DNA of 64,000 nt from Flavobacterium rivuli WB 3.3-2 = DSM 21788 (GTDB taxonomy: Bacteria > Bacteroidota > Bacteroidia > Flavobacteriales > Flavobacteriaceae), in NCBI RefSeq assembly GCF_000378485.1, contig NZ_KB899966.1, positions 62,001 to 126,000 of the forward strand, in the 5' to 3' direction. The notes under the pieces were generated by a model. The model searched no databases and was not told where the DNA came from. It saw only the letters and a program-made list of their open reading frames with translations. This document shows positions 1-8,874 of the stretch, piece after piece; position 1 is the first letter of the stretch; every line of letters begins with the position of its first letter. Both the position numbers and the translations under genes were made by a program.

Positions 1-1
1 G

Positions 2-145
2 TCAATTGATTCTGAAGGGTACACGTGGCTGGGTGTAGAAATTGGCGATTTTGCAATTCTTACAGAAGCAGATAGATATTATAACGAAAATAGTATCTTT
101 GGGCAAACGGCTTCTCAAAAAATAAAAGAGCTTGCCGAAAATTAA
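2..145 (+). CDS. C-terminal end of an unknown protein (partial)
   Basis: The window opens inside an open frame that ends with TAA at 143-145, leaving 47 codons of a C terminus (starting SIDSEGYTWL, ending KELAEN). The next gene follows on the same strand almost immediately, which suggests co-transcription. The piece is acidic and looks like ordinary coding sequence, but it is too short for me to name a family. Confidence 0.6.
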   Translation, partial: SIDSEGYTWLGVEIGDFAILTEADRYYNENSIFGQTASQKIKELAEN

Positions 146-173
146 TTCACAGCATATTAAAACATATTATATT

Positions 174-1028
174 TTGGATATTACCATTACTAATAAGCAA
201 CTTACAGCTACCATAAACCCTAAAGGTGCCGAACTGAATTCTCTTAAAAGCAATACCAATACAGAATATATTTGGGAAGGCAATGCTAAATACTGGGGCA
301 AGCACTCACCGGTGTTGTTCCCTATTGTAGGCACTTTAAAAAATAATTCGTATTTATATGAAGGACAGGTGCATGCACTTAGCCGCCACGGGTTTGCAAG
401 GGATAACAACTTTACAGTAAAAAATCAAACCGAAGACAGCGTTACATTTTCACTTTCATCTAATGACGATACCCGTCGTGTATATCCATTTGATTTTGAG
501 TTAGAACTGGTATATACCATAAAAGACAGCACCTTATTTTTAGACTATGTAGTTACTAATAAGGGCGATAAGCCACTGCCCTTTTCCATTGGTGCGCACC
601 CTGCTTTTGCGTTACCCGGAAAATTTGAAAGTTACAGCCTCCAGTTTGAACAAGATGAGCCATTAGTTAGTACACAACTTACAGATGACTTACTATCTGA
701 TAAAACCGATATACTAACTGCGGAAAACGGAATTTTACCGCTGACTTATAAATTATTTGAGAATGACGCCTTGATATTTAAGTCTTTACAATCAAGAGCA
801 GTAACAATAAAACAGGACAATAAAAATATTTTGAAAGTAACGTATCCTAATTTTCCGCATTTAGGGATATGGACTAAGGAGAATGCCCCATTTTTATGCA
901 TAGAGCCATGGCAGGGATATTCTGACTCGCCTGAAACCAAGGGGAATTTAATTGAAAAGGAAGGAATTATACTTCTTAACTCAGGCGATAAGTATACGGT
1001 CGGTTTTAGCGTAAAAATTTATAATTAA
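174..1028 (+). CDS. Aldose 1-epimerase family protein
   Basis: This is a galactose-mutarotase-like protein of about 284 residues, expected to interconvert alpha and beta anomers of a sugar or sugar phosphate in the cytoplasm. Recognisable elements are the N-terminal beta strand ending GAELNSL, the segment LSRHGFARDN with a candidate active-site His, IGAHPAF with a second His, and CIEPWQGYSD near the C terminus with the likely catalytic Glu. No signal peptide is visible. I place the start at the TTG at 174, because family members usually begin only a few residues before the first strand. A TTG at 132 is possible and would overlap the preceding gene. The substrate cannot be told. Its position before a GH95 gene suggests hexose or deoxyhexose metabolism, but that is inference. 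Confidence 0.8.
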   Translation: MDITITNKQLTATINPKGAELNSLKSNTNTEYIWEGNAKYWGKHSPVLFPIVGTLKNNSYLYEGQVHALSRHGFARDNNFTVKNQTEDSVTFSLSSNDDTRRVYPFDFELELVYTIKDSTLFLDYVVTNKGDKPLPFSIGAHPAFALPGKFESYSLQFEQDEPLVSTQLTDDLLSDKTDILTAENGILPLTYKLFENDALIFKSLQSRAVTIKQDNKNILKVTYPNFPHLGIWTKENAPFLCIEPWQGYSDSPETKGNLIEKEGIILLNSGDKYTVGFSVKIYN

Positions 1029-1119
1029 TTTATTATATCGCATCCCATTACGTTATGCAATAAGAAATTAAATTTTAATTATCTTAACAACAACCTTACA
1101 AATGGCTAAATTCATTTAA

Positions 1120-3591
1120 ATGCGCAATATCACACGTAAATTTTTTATTCCCTTATATTTAATATTATTTGTAATCCCGCTTTATGCCCAAAAAGATGTA
1201 AAGCTAACCTATACTAAACCTGCTGCCGTATGGACAGAAGCCCTGCCTGTAGGTAACGGCCGGTTAGGTGCTATGGTTTTTGGCGGTGTAAATGATGAGT
1301 TAATTCAGCTCAACGAGGCAACTTTATGGAGTGGTGGCCCGGTTAAAAAAAATATTAACCCTGATGCCTATCAAAACTTAGAGATCGTGCGAAATGCCCT
1401 TAGGGAAGAAGATTTTGCAAAAGCGTATGAAAGCACTAAAAAAATGCAGGGTCTTTACTCTGAAAGTTATTTGCCTTTAGGCGATTTAAATATAAATCAG
1501 GATTTTAAAAATGCTGTACCAACATCCTACAGCCGGGAACTAAACCTTGAAGATGCAATTACAACTACCACTTTTACCATTAATGGTGTAACTTATAAAA
1601 GAGAAGTTTTTGCATCGGCACCTGGACAGTGCATTATTATAAGGCTCACTGCCAGCCAAAATAAAAAACTATCCGTATCAATAAATGCTTCAAGCCAGCT
1701 AAAGTTTGAAAAATCTTTTAATAGCAACTCTTTATACATTAAAGGCAGAGCTCCTGCACATGCCGATCCCAGTTATATAAATTATAATAAAGAGCCTATT
1801 GTATATAACGACGCTACGGGATGTAATGGTATGCGTTTTGAAATAATTATGAAACCTGTTGTTAAACATGGAAATATAACTATAGATAACGATACACTGA
1901 AAATAGAAAATGCTACAGAGATAGTACTTTTTGTATCTGCTGCAACAAGCTTTAACGGGTATGATAAGTGCCCGGACAGCGATGGTAAAGACGAACATTT
2001 ATTGGCAACAGGATATTTAAAAAATGCTGTAAACAAAAATTACAATCAGTTACTTAAAGAACATTTTGATGATTTTCATAACTACTTTAACAGGGTGTCA
2101 CTAAACATTAATGAGTCAAAAATGGATCTTTCGGCAGTACCAACTGATAAGCGACTAATGGATTATGCCACAGGAAAAAAAGATAACGGGCTTGAAGCAC
2201 TTTACTTTCAGTACGGCAGGTATTTACTAATATCATCATCAAGAACTAAAGATGCACCAGCAAACCTTCAGGGTATATGGAACAAAGAGTTGCGTGCACC
2301 ATGGAGTAGTAACTATACTACCAATATTAATGTGCAAATGAATTACTGGCCTGTTGAAAGTGCCAATCTCACTGAGTTATTTTCTCCGCTTAACGACCTT
2401 ATAAAAAATGTATCTATTACAGGGGCAGAAACAGCTAAGAGCTTTTACCATGCTAACGGGTGGGTATTGCACCATAACTCTGATATATGGGCTACAACAA
2501 ACCCCGTAGGAGATTTAGGTAAAGGCGACCCTAAGTGGGCAAACTGGTACATGGGGGCAAACTGGATAAGCAGGCACTTATGGGAACATTATCAATATAC
2601 CGGCAACAAAGAATATTTAAAGGAAATTTATCCTATAATGAAAGGTGCCGCCCTATTTAGCCTTGACTGGCTGCAGACAGATAAAGAAGGATATCTTGTT
2701 ACTATGCCGTCTACATCTCCCGAAAATGATTTTTATTATGGCGATAAAAAAAAGGGAATTGTAACTGTTGCCAGTACAATGGATATGGCTATTATTAAAG
2801 ACCTTTTTAAAAATGTTATGCAGGCCGCCACAGTTTTAAACACAGATAAAGATTTTGTAAAAGAACTTGAAACTGCTAACGGAAAATTATACCCTTTTAA
2901 AATAGGCAGCAAAGGGCAATTACAGGAATGGTATAAAGATTTTGAAGATGTAGACCCACACCACAGGCACACCTCCCATTTATATGCACTGCACCCTGCC
3001 GAACTGATATCTCCCATTAAAACGCCTGAGCTTGCTGAGGCTGCGCGCCGCACACTTGATTTACGAGGTGATGACGGAACAGGCTGGAGCCTTGCATGGA
3101 AAGTAAACATGTGGGCAAGGCTGCTTGACGGTAACCATGCATATACATTGTTTAAAAATTTACTGCGCCTTACTAAAGAGAATGACACCAGTTATAACAA
3201 AGGTGGAGGTGCCTACCCTAACCTTTTTGATGCGCACCCTCCTTTTCAGATTGATGGAAATTTTGCCGGTACTGCCGGTGTTATAGAGATGTTAATGCAA
3301 AGCCAGAATGATGAAATTTTTTTACTGCCTGCGCTTCCCGACGAATGGCAGGATGGAAATATAAAGGGTATTGTAGCGAAGGGTAATTTTGTAACAGCTA
3401 TTAACTGGAAGAGTAATAAACTTGCTACAGCTACATTACTTTCGCGCAATGGTGGAAAATGTACTGTAAGAAGTAAAACTCCTTTTATGATAGCAGGATT
3501 AAAAATAAAAAGCCAAAAGTCAGAGATTGGATATACACTGACATTTGATTCTAAAAAAGGAAAATCGTATGATATAACTGCTACAAACTAA
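1120..3591 (+). CDS. Secreted GH95 glycoside hydrolase (alpha-L-fucosidase / alpha-L-galactosidase type)
   Basis: This 823-aa protein has a clear signal peptide (hydrophobic 8-22, cut probably before Q24), so it acts in the periplasm or outside. The GH95 hallmarks are the N-terminal motif LPVGNGRLGAMVFGG, the central NINVQMNYWP segment and the late FQIDGNFAGTAG segment. By family analogy N402, N404, E535 and D712 are the catalytic candidates. This mapping is inferred from spacing, not an alignment. GH95 enzymes invert and remove terminal alpha-1,2-L-fucose or alpha-L-galactose, found on xyloglucan, RG-II or arabinogalactan side chains. It follows the epimerase gene by 91 bases and is closed by a strong terminator. 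It lies 11 kb from the pectin block, so a shared role there is only possible. Confidence 0.9.
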   Translation: MRNITRKFFIPLYLILFVIPLYAQKDVKLTYTKPAAVWTEALPVGNGRLGAMVFGGVNDELIQLNEATLWSGGPVKKNINPDAYQNLEIVRNALREEDFAKAYESTKKMQGLYSESYLPLGDLNINQDFKNAVPTSYSRELNLEDAITTTTFTINGVTYKREVFASAPGQCIIIRLTASQNKKLSVSINASSQLKFEKSFNSNSLYIKGRAPAHADPSYINYNKEPIVYNDATGCNGMRFEIIMKPVVKHGNITIDNDTLKIENATEIVLFVSAATSFNGYDKCPDSDGKDEHLLATGYLKNAVNKNYNQLLKEHFDDFHNYFNRVSLNINESKMDLSAVPTDKRLMDYATGKKDNGLEALYFQYGRYLLISSSRTKDAPANLQGIWNKELRAPWSSNYTTNINVQMNYWPVESANLTELFSPLNDLIKNVSITGAETAKSFYHANGWVLHHNSDIWATTNPVGDLGKGDPKWANWYMGANWISRHLWEHYQYTGNKEYLKEIYPIMKGAALFSLDWLQTDKEGYLVTMPSTSPENDFYYGDKKKGIVTVASTMDMAIIKDLFKNVMQAATVLNTDKDFVKELETANGKLYPFKIGSKGQLQEWYKDFEDVDPHHRHTSHLYALHPAELISPIKTPELAEAARRTLDLRGDDGTGWSLAWKVNMWARLLDGNHAYTLFKNLLRLTKENDTSYNKGGGAYPNLFDAHPPFQIDGNFAGTAGVIEMLMQSQNDEIFLLPALPDEWQDGNIKGIVAKGNFVTAINWKSNKLATATLLSRNGGKCTVRSKTPFMIAGLKIKSQKSEIGYTLTFDSKKGKSYDITATN

Positions 3592-3606
3592 TAGAACTTA
3601 CACATA

Positions 3607-3651
3607 AATAAACAAAGCCTGAATAAGTTAGTTATTCAGGCTTTGTTTATT
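3607..3651. terminator. Bidirectional intrinsic terminator
   Basis: A perfect 20-bp inverted repeat (607-626 with 632-651 of the 3-kb block) with a 5-base loop lies between two convergent genes, the GH95 gene and the TolC gene. The AT-rich outer ends supply A- and T-tracts on both sides, so it can stop transcription from either direction. Confidence 0.9.
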
Positions 3652-3702
3652 ATTTAGCAGATATCAATATATCATACACTAACATATTTATTTAAATATA
3701 AA

Positions 3703-5100
3703 TTAATCGGGATTTGCCAGTATTCTGAACAGCTGTGCATTTGAAGCAAAGTATTGATTCTCGATACTAATTTGGGAGAGGCGTGCATTAACCAAATTGT
3801 TCTCGCGGGAATTTATCAGGAATATAGAACTTTCGCCAAACGAGAAAAGTTTCTCTTCAGAGTTTAGCATGGTAGTATAATCCGTTACTAAAGCATCTAT
3901 AATGTTCTTTTGTTTGCGTAGCGACTCGATCTCTGTTTGCTGTGCCGATATCTTATTTTTAAGTTCTAAGCGTTGCTGGCTAAGGTCGTATTCTGCATCC
4001 TGAATTTTAAGTTTGGCAAGTTTTAAGTTGCCGCGTTCTTTACGCAAAAAAATGGGGACGCTAAAGTTTACATTAAACTTATAATCTGCTACCCTAAAAC
4101 TGTCAAAGTTTTCAGGTTCAGAGAGATAATTATATCCTACATTAGCTTTTGGCAATAGCTTATTAGCCTTTAGCTGCCTGTTTATCTCCAGCATAGAGAG
4201 CTTGGTTTGCAACGATTGTATTTTAGGATGTCCATCAAGTTCGTTTACATTTATTGCCAACTCATTAGTACGCAAAGTTTCGGGTAAAGTCTGCAATAAA
4301 TTTTGTTCCGGTTTTACATTATCTTCAAGTTCTACCGGTACATCTTCAATCCATAAATAATTTGCAAGATTGAGTTTTGCCTTAACCAGCTTTAGGTTTG
4401 CATTTTCAAGGTTTAGCTGCCGGTTACGTACCGTTATACCTGCTTCTACACTATCTATGGCAGGAGAATCGCCCAGTTCTATTAATTGCTTTACACCATT
4501 AAAACGTGTGCTGGCAAAGCCCAGATAATTTTTATACAGTTCGGCTTCGGTAAAACTCCTTTTCCAGTCAAAATAAGCCTCACTTGCTTTATACAATACC
4601 TCTATAGCCCTTAGCTTACGTTGCGCATCACTAAGTTGTAATTGCAGTTTACCCTCCCTCACGTCGGCCATGCGCTCGTTAATAATAAGCCCCTGCCCTA
4701 ATGGCACAGTTATACCTAACGATGTAAGCCCGCCCTGCGGGGTACGGTTTTCGGGGTTAAAATACCGGCCATCAGTCTGGTTAAAGCCGGCTTTAATTTC
4801 TATACCATACCAGGTAGGTATTTTAAAACTGCTGTTTAAAAGCGAATAATACTCTGTACCACTAAATCGCTTCTGGTCATAATCCACCTCTATCTTGGGG
4901 TCAAAACCACCACGAGCCAGCATAAGTGCAGCCTGTGCATTGCTAACTTCAAGGTTTGCCTGCTTAACTAAAGGGTGGTATTTTTTTACGTACCCTAAAA
5001 ATTCGTTATAACTTAGTTCTTCTTTATTAAAATCCTGCCCGTAAACGTTTGTCACACAAAGCAAAAAGAGCAGGAAATATAGTTTTATAAAATGCAGCAT
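3703..5100 (-). CDS. TolC-family outer-membrane efflux protein
   Basis: This 465-aa protein has a signal peptide (hydrophobic stretch after MLHFIKL, cut near VYGQ) and the long heptad-rich helices typical of outer-membrane efflux proteins. The mature part begins with LSYNEFLGYVKKYHPLVKQA and ends with an Asn-rich helix before FRILANPD. It should form the trimeric exit duct for the exporter encoded just upstream. I chose the ATG at 5100, one base after the HlyD stop codon. An ATG at 5130 would overlap the HlyD gene by 29 bases and precede the signal peptide with charged residues. No lipobox is visible. The substrate of the system is unknown. Confidence 0.88.
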   Translation of the reverse strand: MLHFIKLYFLLFLLCVTNVYGQDFNKEELSYNEFLGYVKKYHPLVKQANLEVSNAQAALMLARGGFDPKIEVDYDQKRFSGTEYYSLLNSSFKIPTWYGIEIKAGFNQTDGRYFNPENRTPQGGLTSLGITVPLGQGLIINERMADVREGKLQLQLSDAQRKLRAIEVLYKASEAYFDWKRSFTEAELYKNYLGFASTRFNGVKQLIELGDSPAIDSVEAGITVRNRQLNLENANLKLVKAKLNLANYLWIEDVPVELEDNVKPEQNLLQTLPETLRTNELAINVNELDGHPKIQSLQTKLSMLEINRQLKANKLLPKANVGYNYLSEPENFDSFRVADYKFNVNFSVPIFLRKERGNLKLAKLKIQDAEYDLSQQRLELKNKISAQQTEIESLRKQKNIIDALVTDYTTMLNSEEKLFSFGESSIFLINSRENNLVNARLSQISIENQYFASNAQLFRILANPD

Positions 5101-5101
5101 A

Positions 5102-6454
5102 TTATTTTTTTTCCTTACTTTTTCCATCATTTAAATCAGACTTGTAGTAATTAGGCGGGAATCCATTAAGGTTTCGCCATATCTCATACCATACAGATAC
5201 TGTTTCGAGCAAAGCGATACTTTGAGCACCGGCACCTATGCTCAACTCTTTAGGCCATTTTTCTGCCTCACTGTCCGGCGATATTAGCACCCTGTATTTG
5301 CCATTCTGGCTTATAAAATTTTCTATAGCTACTACACGCCCGCCGTATGTACCATAAGAAAGTCCCGGCCAGCCAGAAAACACAATTCTTGGCCATCCGT
5401 CAAACCATACCCTAACTTTTGCACCACGGTGTACTAATGGCAAATCTATTGGGTTTACATAAGTTTCTATAGCAATATCATATCCCGCAGGCATAATACT
5501 TACTATTGGGGTTCCCTCCTTAATAGTTTCGCCAATACCGGCGAGCAAAGCACGGCTTACGTAACCATCCTGTGGTGAAGTAATATAGTACAGCCCGTTC
5601 CTCATGCTGTAATTTATATACTGGTTCTGCAACTTATTAACCTGTGCTTTAGTATCATACTGTGTACTGATTGCCGTAAACTTATCACTCTGAGATTTAG
5701 ATATTTTTTCGGCATACTCTGCAGTAATACGGTTAATCTCTACCCTTGCATTTAAAAGTTCATTCTGGCTACTTAAGAGCTTGTTTTCCTGAGTAATAAT
5801 ATAAGCCTCAGCCTCCTGTAATTTGAGTTTTTTTTGCTCTACATCGGTCATTGGTTTCAGGCCTTCTTTATTAAGTGCTGTAGACCGGTTAAACTGGGTT
5901 TGTGCAATGCGAAGTTGTGTTTTTATGGCTTCAAGATCCATACTGTCGCTTTTAATTTTTAAGTGCGCCTGCTTTATCTTGTTTCGCGCCTGTTGTAGTT
6001 TCAGCCCTCTTTCTGTACCAAGTGATTCTGATTGCAGTTCGAGTGAACTCACTTTATCACTATACGATTCTACTGCCATTTTTTTTGCATCAACCTGTTC
6101 CTTAGTGTTGGATACAAGGTTAGGATCTAAATAATCCTCTTTAATTTCAGATATAAAAAGTATGGTATCGCCTTTCTTAACATAATCACCTTCCTGTACA
6201 TACCATTTTTCTATACGGCCGGCAATGGCATTATGTACTGTTTGTGGCCTATGATCAGGCTTTAATGTTGTTACAGAGCCGTCTCCCGATATATTCTGGG
6301 TCCACGGCAGGAATAAACAGGCTACTAAAAAAATTAAGAAGCCAATAATTATTTTATTGAGGGTTTTATAATGGGGCCTGCGGGCTACATTTGTTATAGA
6401 GGCATACTTACCCGGGGTAATAAGTACCTGATTATCTTTAGATATATTAAGCAT
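5102..6454 (-). CDS. HlyD-type membrane fusion protein of an ABC export system
   Basis: This 450-aa periplasmic adaptor has one N-terminal membrane helix (about residues 34-52). A lipoyl-like beta segment around VHNAIAGRIEKWYVQEGD follows, then a long coiled coil (about 115-260), then a second half-lipoyl segment (TSPQDGYVSRALL) and a beta-barrel region. This is the standard HlyD layout. It sits between the ABC transporter gene (3-base gap) and the TolC gene (1-base gap), so the three should be translated from one transcript and assembled as a tripartite exporter across both membranes. Such systems carry peptides, polysaccharides or lipids. Nothing nearby identifies the cargo. Confidence 0.9.
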   Translation of the reverse strand: MLNISKDNQVLITPGKYASITNVARRPHYKTLNKIIIGFLIFLVACLFLPWTQNISGDGSVTTLKPDHRPQTVHNAIAGRIEKWYVQEGDYVKKGDTILFISEIKEDYLDPNLVSNTKEQVDAKKMAVESYSDKVSSLELQSESLGTERGLKLQQARNKIKQAHLKIKSDSMDLEAIKTQLRIAQTQFNRSTALNKEGLKPMTDVEQKKLKLQEAEAYIITQENKLLSSQNELLNARVEINRITAEYAEKISKSQSDKFTAISTQYDTKAQVNKLQNQYINYSMRNGLYYITSPQDGYVSRALLAGIGETIKEGTPIVSIMPAGYDIAIETYVNPIDLPLVHRGAKVRVWFDGWPRIVFSGWPGLSYGTYGGRVVAIENFISQNGKYRVLISPDSEAEKWPKELSIGAGAQSIALLETVSVWYEIWRNLNGFPPNYYKSDLNDGKSKEKK

Positions 6455-6457
6455 GCA

Positions 6458-8113
6458 TTAAAGTTTTATATCGTTAGTAATTTCTCCACCTTCTATGGCA
6501 ATCAGTCGGCTGCTTTTATTTTTAAAGCAGCTGTTTTTAGAGGCTACAATCAGTGTCCATTTATTTTCCTGAGAAAGCAAAAAGTCAATAATTTTTGTAG
6601 ATGTCACCTCATCCATATTAGCGGTTGGCTCTTCCAGAATAAGCACATTAGGTTTATGCACTATACTTCGCGCAAGTAATATTTTTTGAACGTCAGAGCC
6701 AGATAATTGCCTGCCGCCGGGATGTATGTGCGTTTCTAATCCGTTAGGGAATGTCTTAATATAATCTGTAAGGTAAACGTTATCTAAAGCCCATTTTAAA
6801 TCGTCGTTATCAATATTTTCGTTGCCATAAACTATATTATCCCTAATGGTACCGTCAAAAAGCGATTCGCCCTGTATTAGGGTACCTGTTTTAGCCTTAA
6901 ATGCATCTTCATTAAGGTGGTTCATGTAATTATCTGTAATGTAAACAGATCCGTAATCAGGTTCTACAACCCCGGCAAGTAATCGTAACAGGGTACTTTT
7001 ACCTGCACCATTAGTACCGGTAACCACAATTTTTTCTCCTTGTTTAATTTTCAGACTGATATTTTTAAGTGATTTTTTTTCATGCCCGGGATAGCTGTAA
7101 TTAATACTATCCATTTCCATATTGATATCTATTTCACTTTTATTTAAAAAATCGGGTATAGCAGATGTTTGCATATCAGTAACCTGACCAATTTTTTCGA
7201 CTGATGTTAGCACATCATAAAAAGATTCAAGACCAAAAATTATCTTTTCCACAGAGTTGATAAGCAATACAATTATAATTTCTGAGGCTATAAACTGCCC
7301 TATATTCATTTGGTTATTTATAACCAAAAAACCACCTACAGATAGTAATGCTGACGTAATTACAACTTTAAAAATAACAAGTTGTATATACTGCTTTCTC
7401 ATTACACCAAAGTGTTTTTCGCGATAATTTACATAATCGTTAACGTAGCCATCATTCCTGTTAAGCGCATATTCAAATTGATTTTTTCTGCTAAAGCTTT
7501 CCCTATTACGGGCAATTTCCTGTATCCAGGCCGCCACTTTATACTTGTAAGTAGACTCTTTAAGGCTGGTCTCTAAACCATCTTTGTAAGAAAATTTAAA
7601 AATTATATACAAAACAGCAACGAGCAAAAGGCCTATAACTAAAAAGAAAGAATGGTAAAATGCAAGCAAAATAATACCAAAGCCTACCTGAAGAAATGCT
7701 GTAGAAAAATCAAGCAGTAGTTTTGCCGCGCCTTTTTGTACCATTAATGTATCAAAAAAACGGTTTGCCTGTTCCGGTGCATATTTTTCATAGAGTTCTT
7801 TAAATTTAATCAGGGGCATCCTGTAGGCAAATTCAAAAGAAGAACGTACAAATATGCGTTGCTGCAGGTTTTCTAATATTCGCAATTGCATAATGGTAAG
7901 CACGCCTGCAAAGCCAACTCCTATTGTTACTACAATTACAAGTACGATCCAGGACACGCTTACCTGTCCGCTTTGTATAAAGTTAATAATAGCCTGCACG
8001 CCCAGCGGTAAAGAAAGGTTTACCAACCCTGCAAATGCGGCATAAAATATAATTTGGTAAACATCGCGTTTATCAAGTTTGAGTAAATTATAAAGTCTTT
8101 TAAATGGAGTCAT
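6458..8113 (-). CDS. ABC transporter, fused permease and ATPase, with unusual nucleotide-binding motifs
   Basis: This 551-aa half-transporter has a six-helix exporter-type membrane domain (about 1-310) followed by an ATPase domain. Walker A is intact (GTNGAGKS, 366-373). The signature reads LSGSD (470-474) instead of LSGGQ. The Walker B Asp is Glu (LILEE, 491-495), and the H-loop position reads ASKNS with K526 where His is usual. No N-terminal C39 peptidase domain is present, so a double-glycine leader peptidase function is not expected. It is the first gene of the exporter operon with the HlyD and TolC genes. The architecture supports type-I-like export. The changed motifs raise the question of whether ATP is hydrolysed normally. 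Confidence 0.88.
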   Translation of the reverse strand: MTPFKRLYNLLKLDKRDVYQIIFYAAFAGLVNLSLPLGVQAIINFIQSGQVSVSWIVLVIVVTIGVGFAGVLTIMQLRILENLQQRIFVRSSFEFAYRMPLIKFKELYEKYAPEQANRFFDTLMVQKGAAKLLLDFSTAFLQVGFGIILLAFYHSFFLVIGLLLVAVLYIIFKFSYKDGLETSLKESTYKYKVAAWIQEIARNRESFSRKNQFEYALNRNDGYVNDYVNYREKHFGVMRKQYIQLVIFKVVITSALLSVGGFLVINNQMNIGQFIASEIIIVLLINSVEKIIFGLESFYDVLTSVEKIGQVTDMQTSAIPDFLNKSEIDINMEMDSINYSYPGHEKKSLKNISLKIKQGEKIVVTGTNGAGKSTLLRLLAGVVEPDYGSVYITDNYMNHLNEDAFKAKTGTLIQGESLFDGTIRDNIVYGNENIDNDDLKWALDNVYLTDYIKTFPNGLETHIHPGGRQLSGSDVQKILLARSIVHKPNVLILEEPTANMDEVTSTKIIDFLLSQENKWTLIVASKNSCFKNKSSRLIAIEGGEITNDIKL

Positions 8114-8179
8114 ATTTTAAAAATAGTACGGTGTTTGTAAATAAATTACACGCATTTATATAAATAAATACTATATGTC

Positions 8180-8193
8180 TTAGTAAATACTAA
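8180..8193. promoter_or_regulatory. Small palindrome upstream of the exporter operon
   Basis: TTAGTA-AA-TACTAA is an inverted repeat 67 bases upstream of the ABC transporter start, in the only gap that can hold that operon's promoter. An AATACTAT octamer at 8167-8174 lies beside it and recurs before the Crp/Fnr gene. It is a candidate operator. No protein is known to bind it. Confidence 0.3.
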
Positions 8194-8211
8194 AACATTT
8201 AAATTGTTGTA

Positions 8212-8598
8212 TTACAAAACTATACGTTCGGGCGGAGGTAAATAGATTTTATTGTATAAGATACCGTTAAGGTTACAATCAGTCAGATAAATTTTATTTA
8301 CCGATGTTGCAAAAACATGATGATAAATAGCTGCCTGAACAGGCACTAAATAATCTATTGTAAGTTTAATTTTATTATTGCAGCCTGTAGATTCATCTTC
8401 GATCTCTTCCTCGCCGGCGTTGCATTTAATAAATTTTTTACAAAGGCTCCATACCGCACTTTCTTTTTTGTGAATGTCTGTATTTTTGGTAGTAACCCTT
8501 GTAATGGTATTTGACAGATTTAAACTGCTAATTAGAAAATAGCCGATAAGAAGCACCTGAAGTACTTTACTAAATACGCTATTTTTCAATTGATTCAT
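8212..8598 (-). CDS. Small hypothetical protein with N-terminal hydrophobic segment
   Basis: I do not recognise this 128-aa protein. Its N terminus (MNQLKNSVFSKVL then about 16 hydrophobic residues) looks like a signal peptide or single membrane anchor. The rest holds five cysteines, an acidic run (EEEIEDES) and the C-terminal PPPERIVL, a tail style I associate with small secreted Bacteroidetes proteins of unknown role. I chose the ATG at 8598. One further upstream (8610) adds only four residues. It lies between the exporter operon and the Crp/Fnr gene and is divergent from the latter. Function is unknown. Binding of a metal or a redox role for the cysteines is speculation. Confidence 0.6.
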   Translation of the reverse strand: MNQLKNSVFSKVLQVLLIGYFLISSLNLSNTITRVTTKNTDIHKKESAVWSLCKKFIKCNAGEEEIEDESTGCNNKIKLTIDYLVPVQAAIYHHVFATSVNKIYLTDCNLNGILYNKIYLPPPERIVL

Positions 8599-8828
8599 CA
8601 TTGCACACAAATATCAACAGTTGTGCCAAATAAAAGAATTATTCATCTAAACAGCAAATTTTCAGCATTAAATTGTGTATATTAGAAATTCTAATGAATT
8701 AAATTAAAAATTTTAATTTTGAACCGTATTAATGGCAGTCCGTATTTTTAGAAATGAAAAGGCTGAGATTACCCTGCGACAGATACGAAATTGCTAAATC
8801 AGGCATATTGCTACAAAAACAATACTAT

Positions 8829-8858
8829 CTATTGTACAAATGCTTAAATTTGCAATAG
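8829..8858. promoter_or_regulatory. Nested inverted repeat over the Crp/Fnr gene promoter region
   Basis: CTATTG (8829-8834) pairs with CAATAG (8853-8858). Inside it CAAAT (8837-8841) pairs with ATTTG (8848-8852). A -10-like TAAATTTG (8845-8852) lies within the repeat, and an outer pair AATACTAT/ATAGTATT (8821-8828, 8855-8862) overlaps it. The position 17-46 bases before the start codon suits an operator, possibly autoregulatory. Confidence 0.4.
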
Positions 8859-8874
8859 TATTTAAGGTAAGGCA

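Noticed and set aside
2736..3188. Open frame of 150 codons opposite the GH95 gene
   Set aside because: It lies fully inside a strong GH95 coding region, and its product is Ser-rich without family features.
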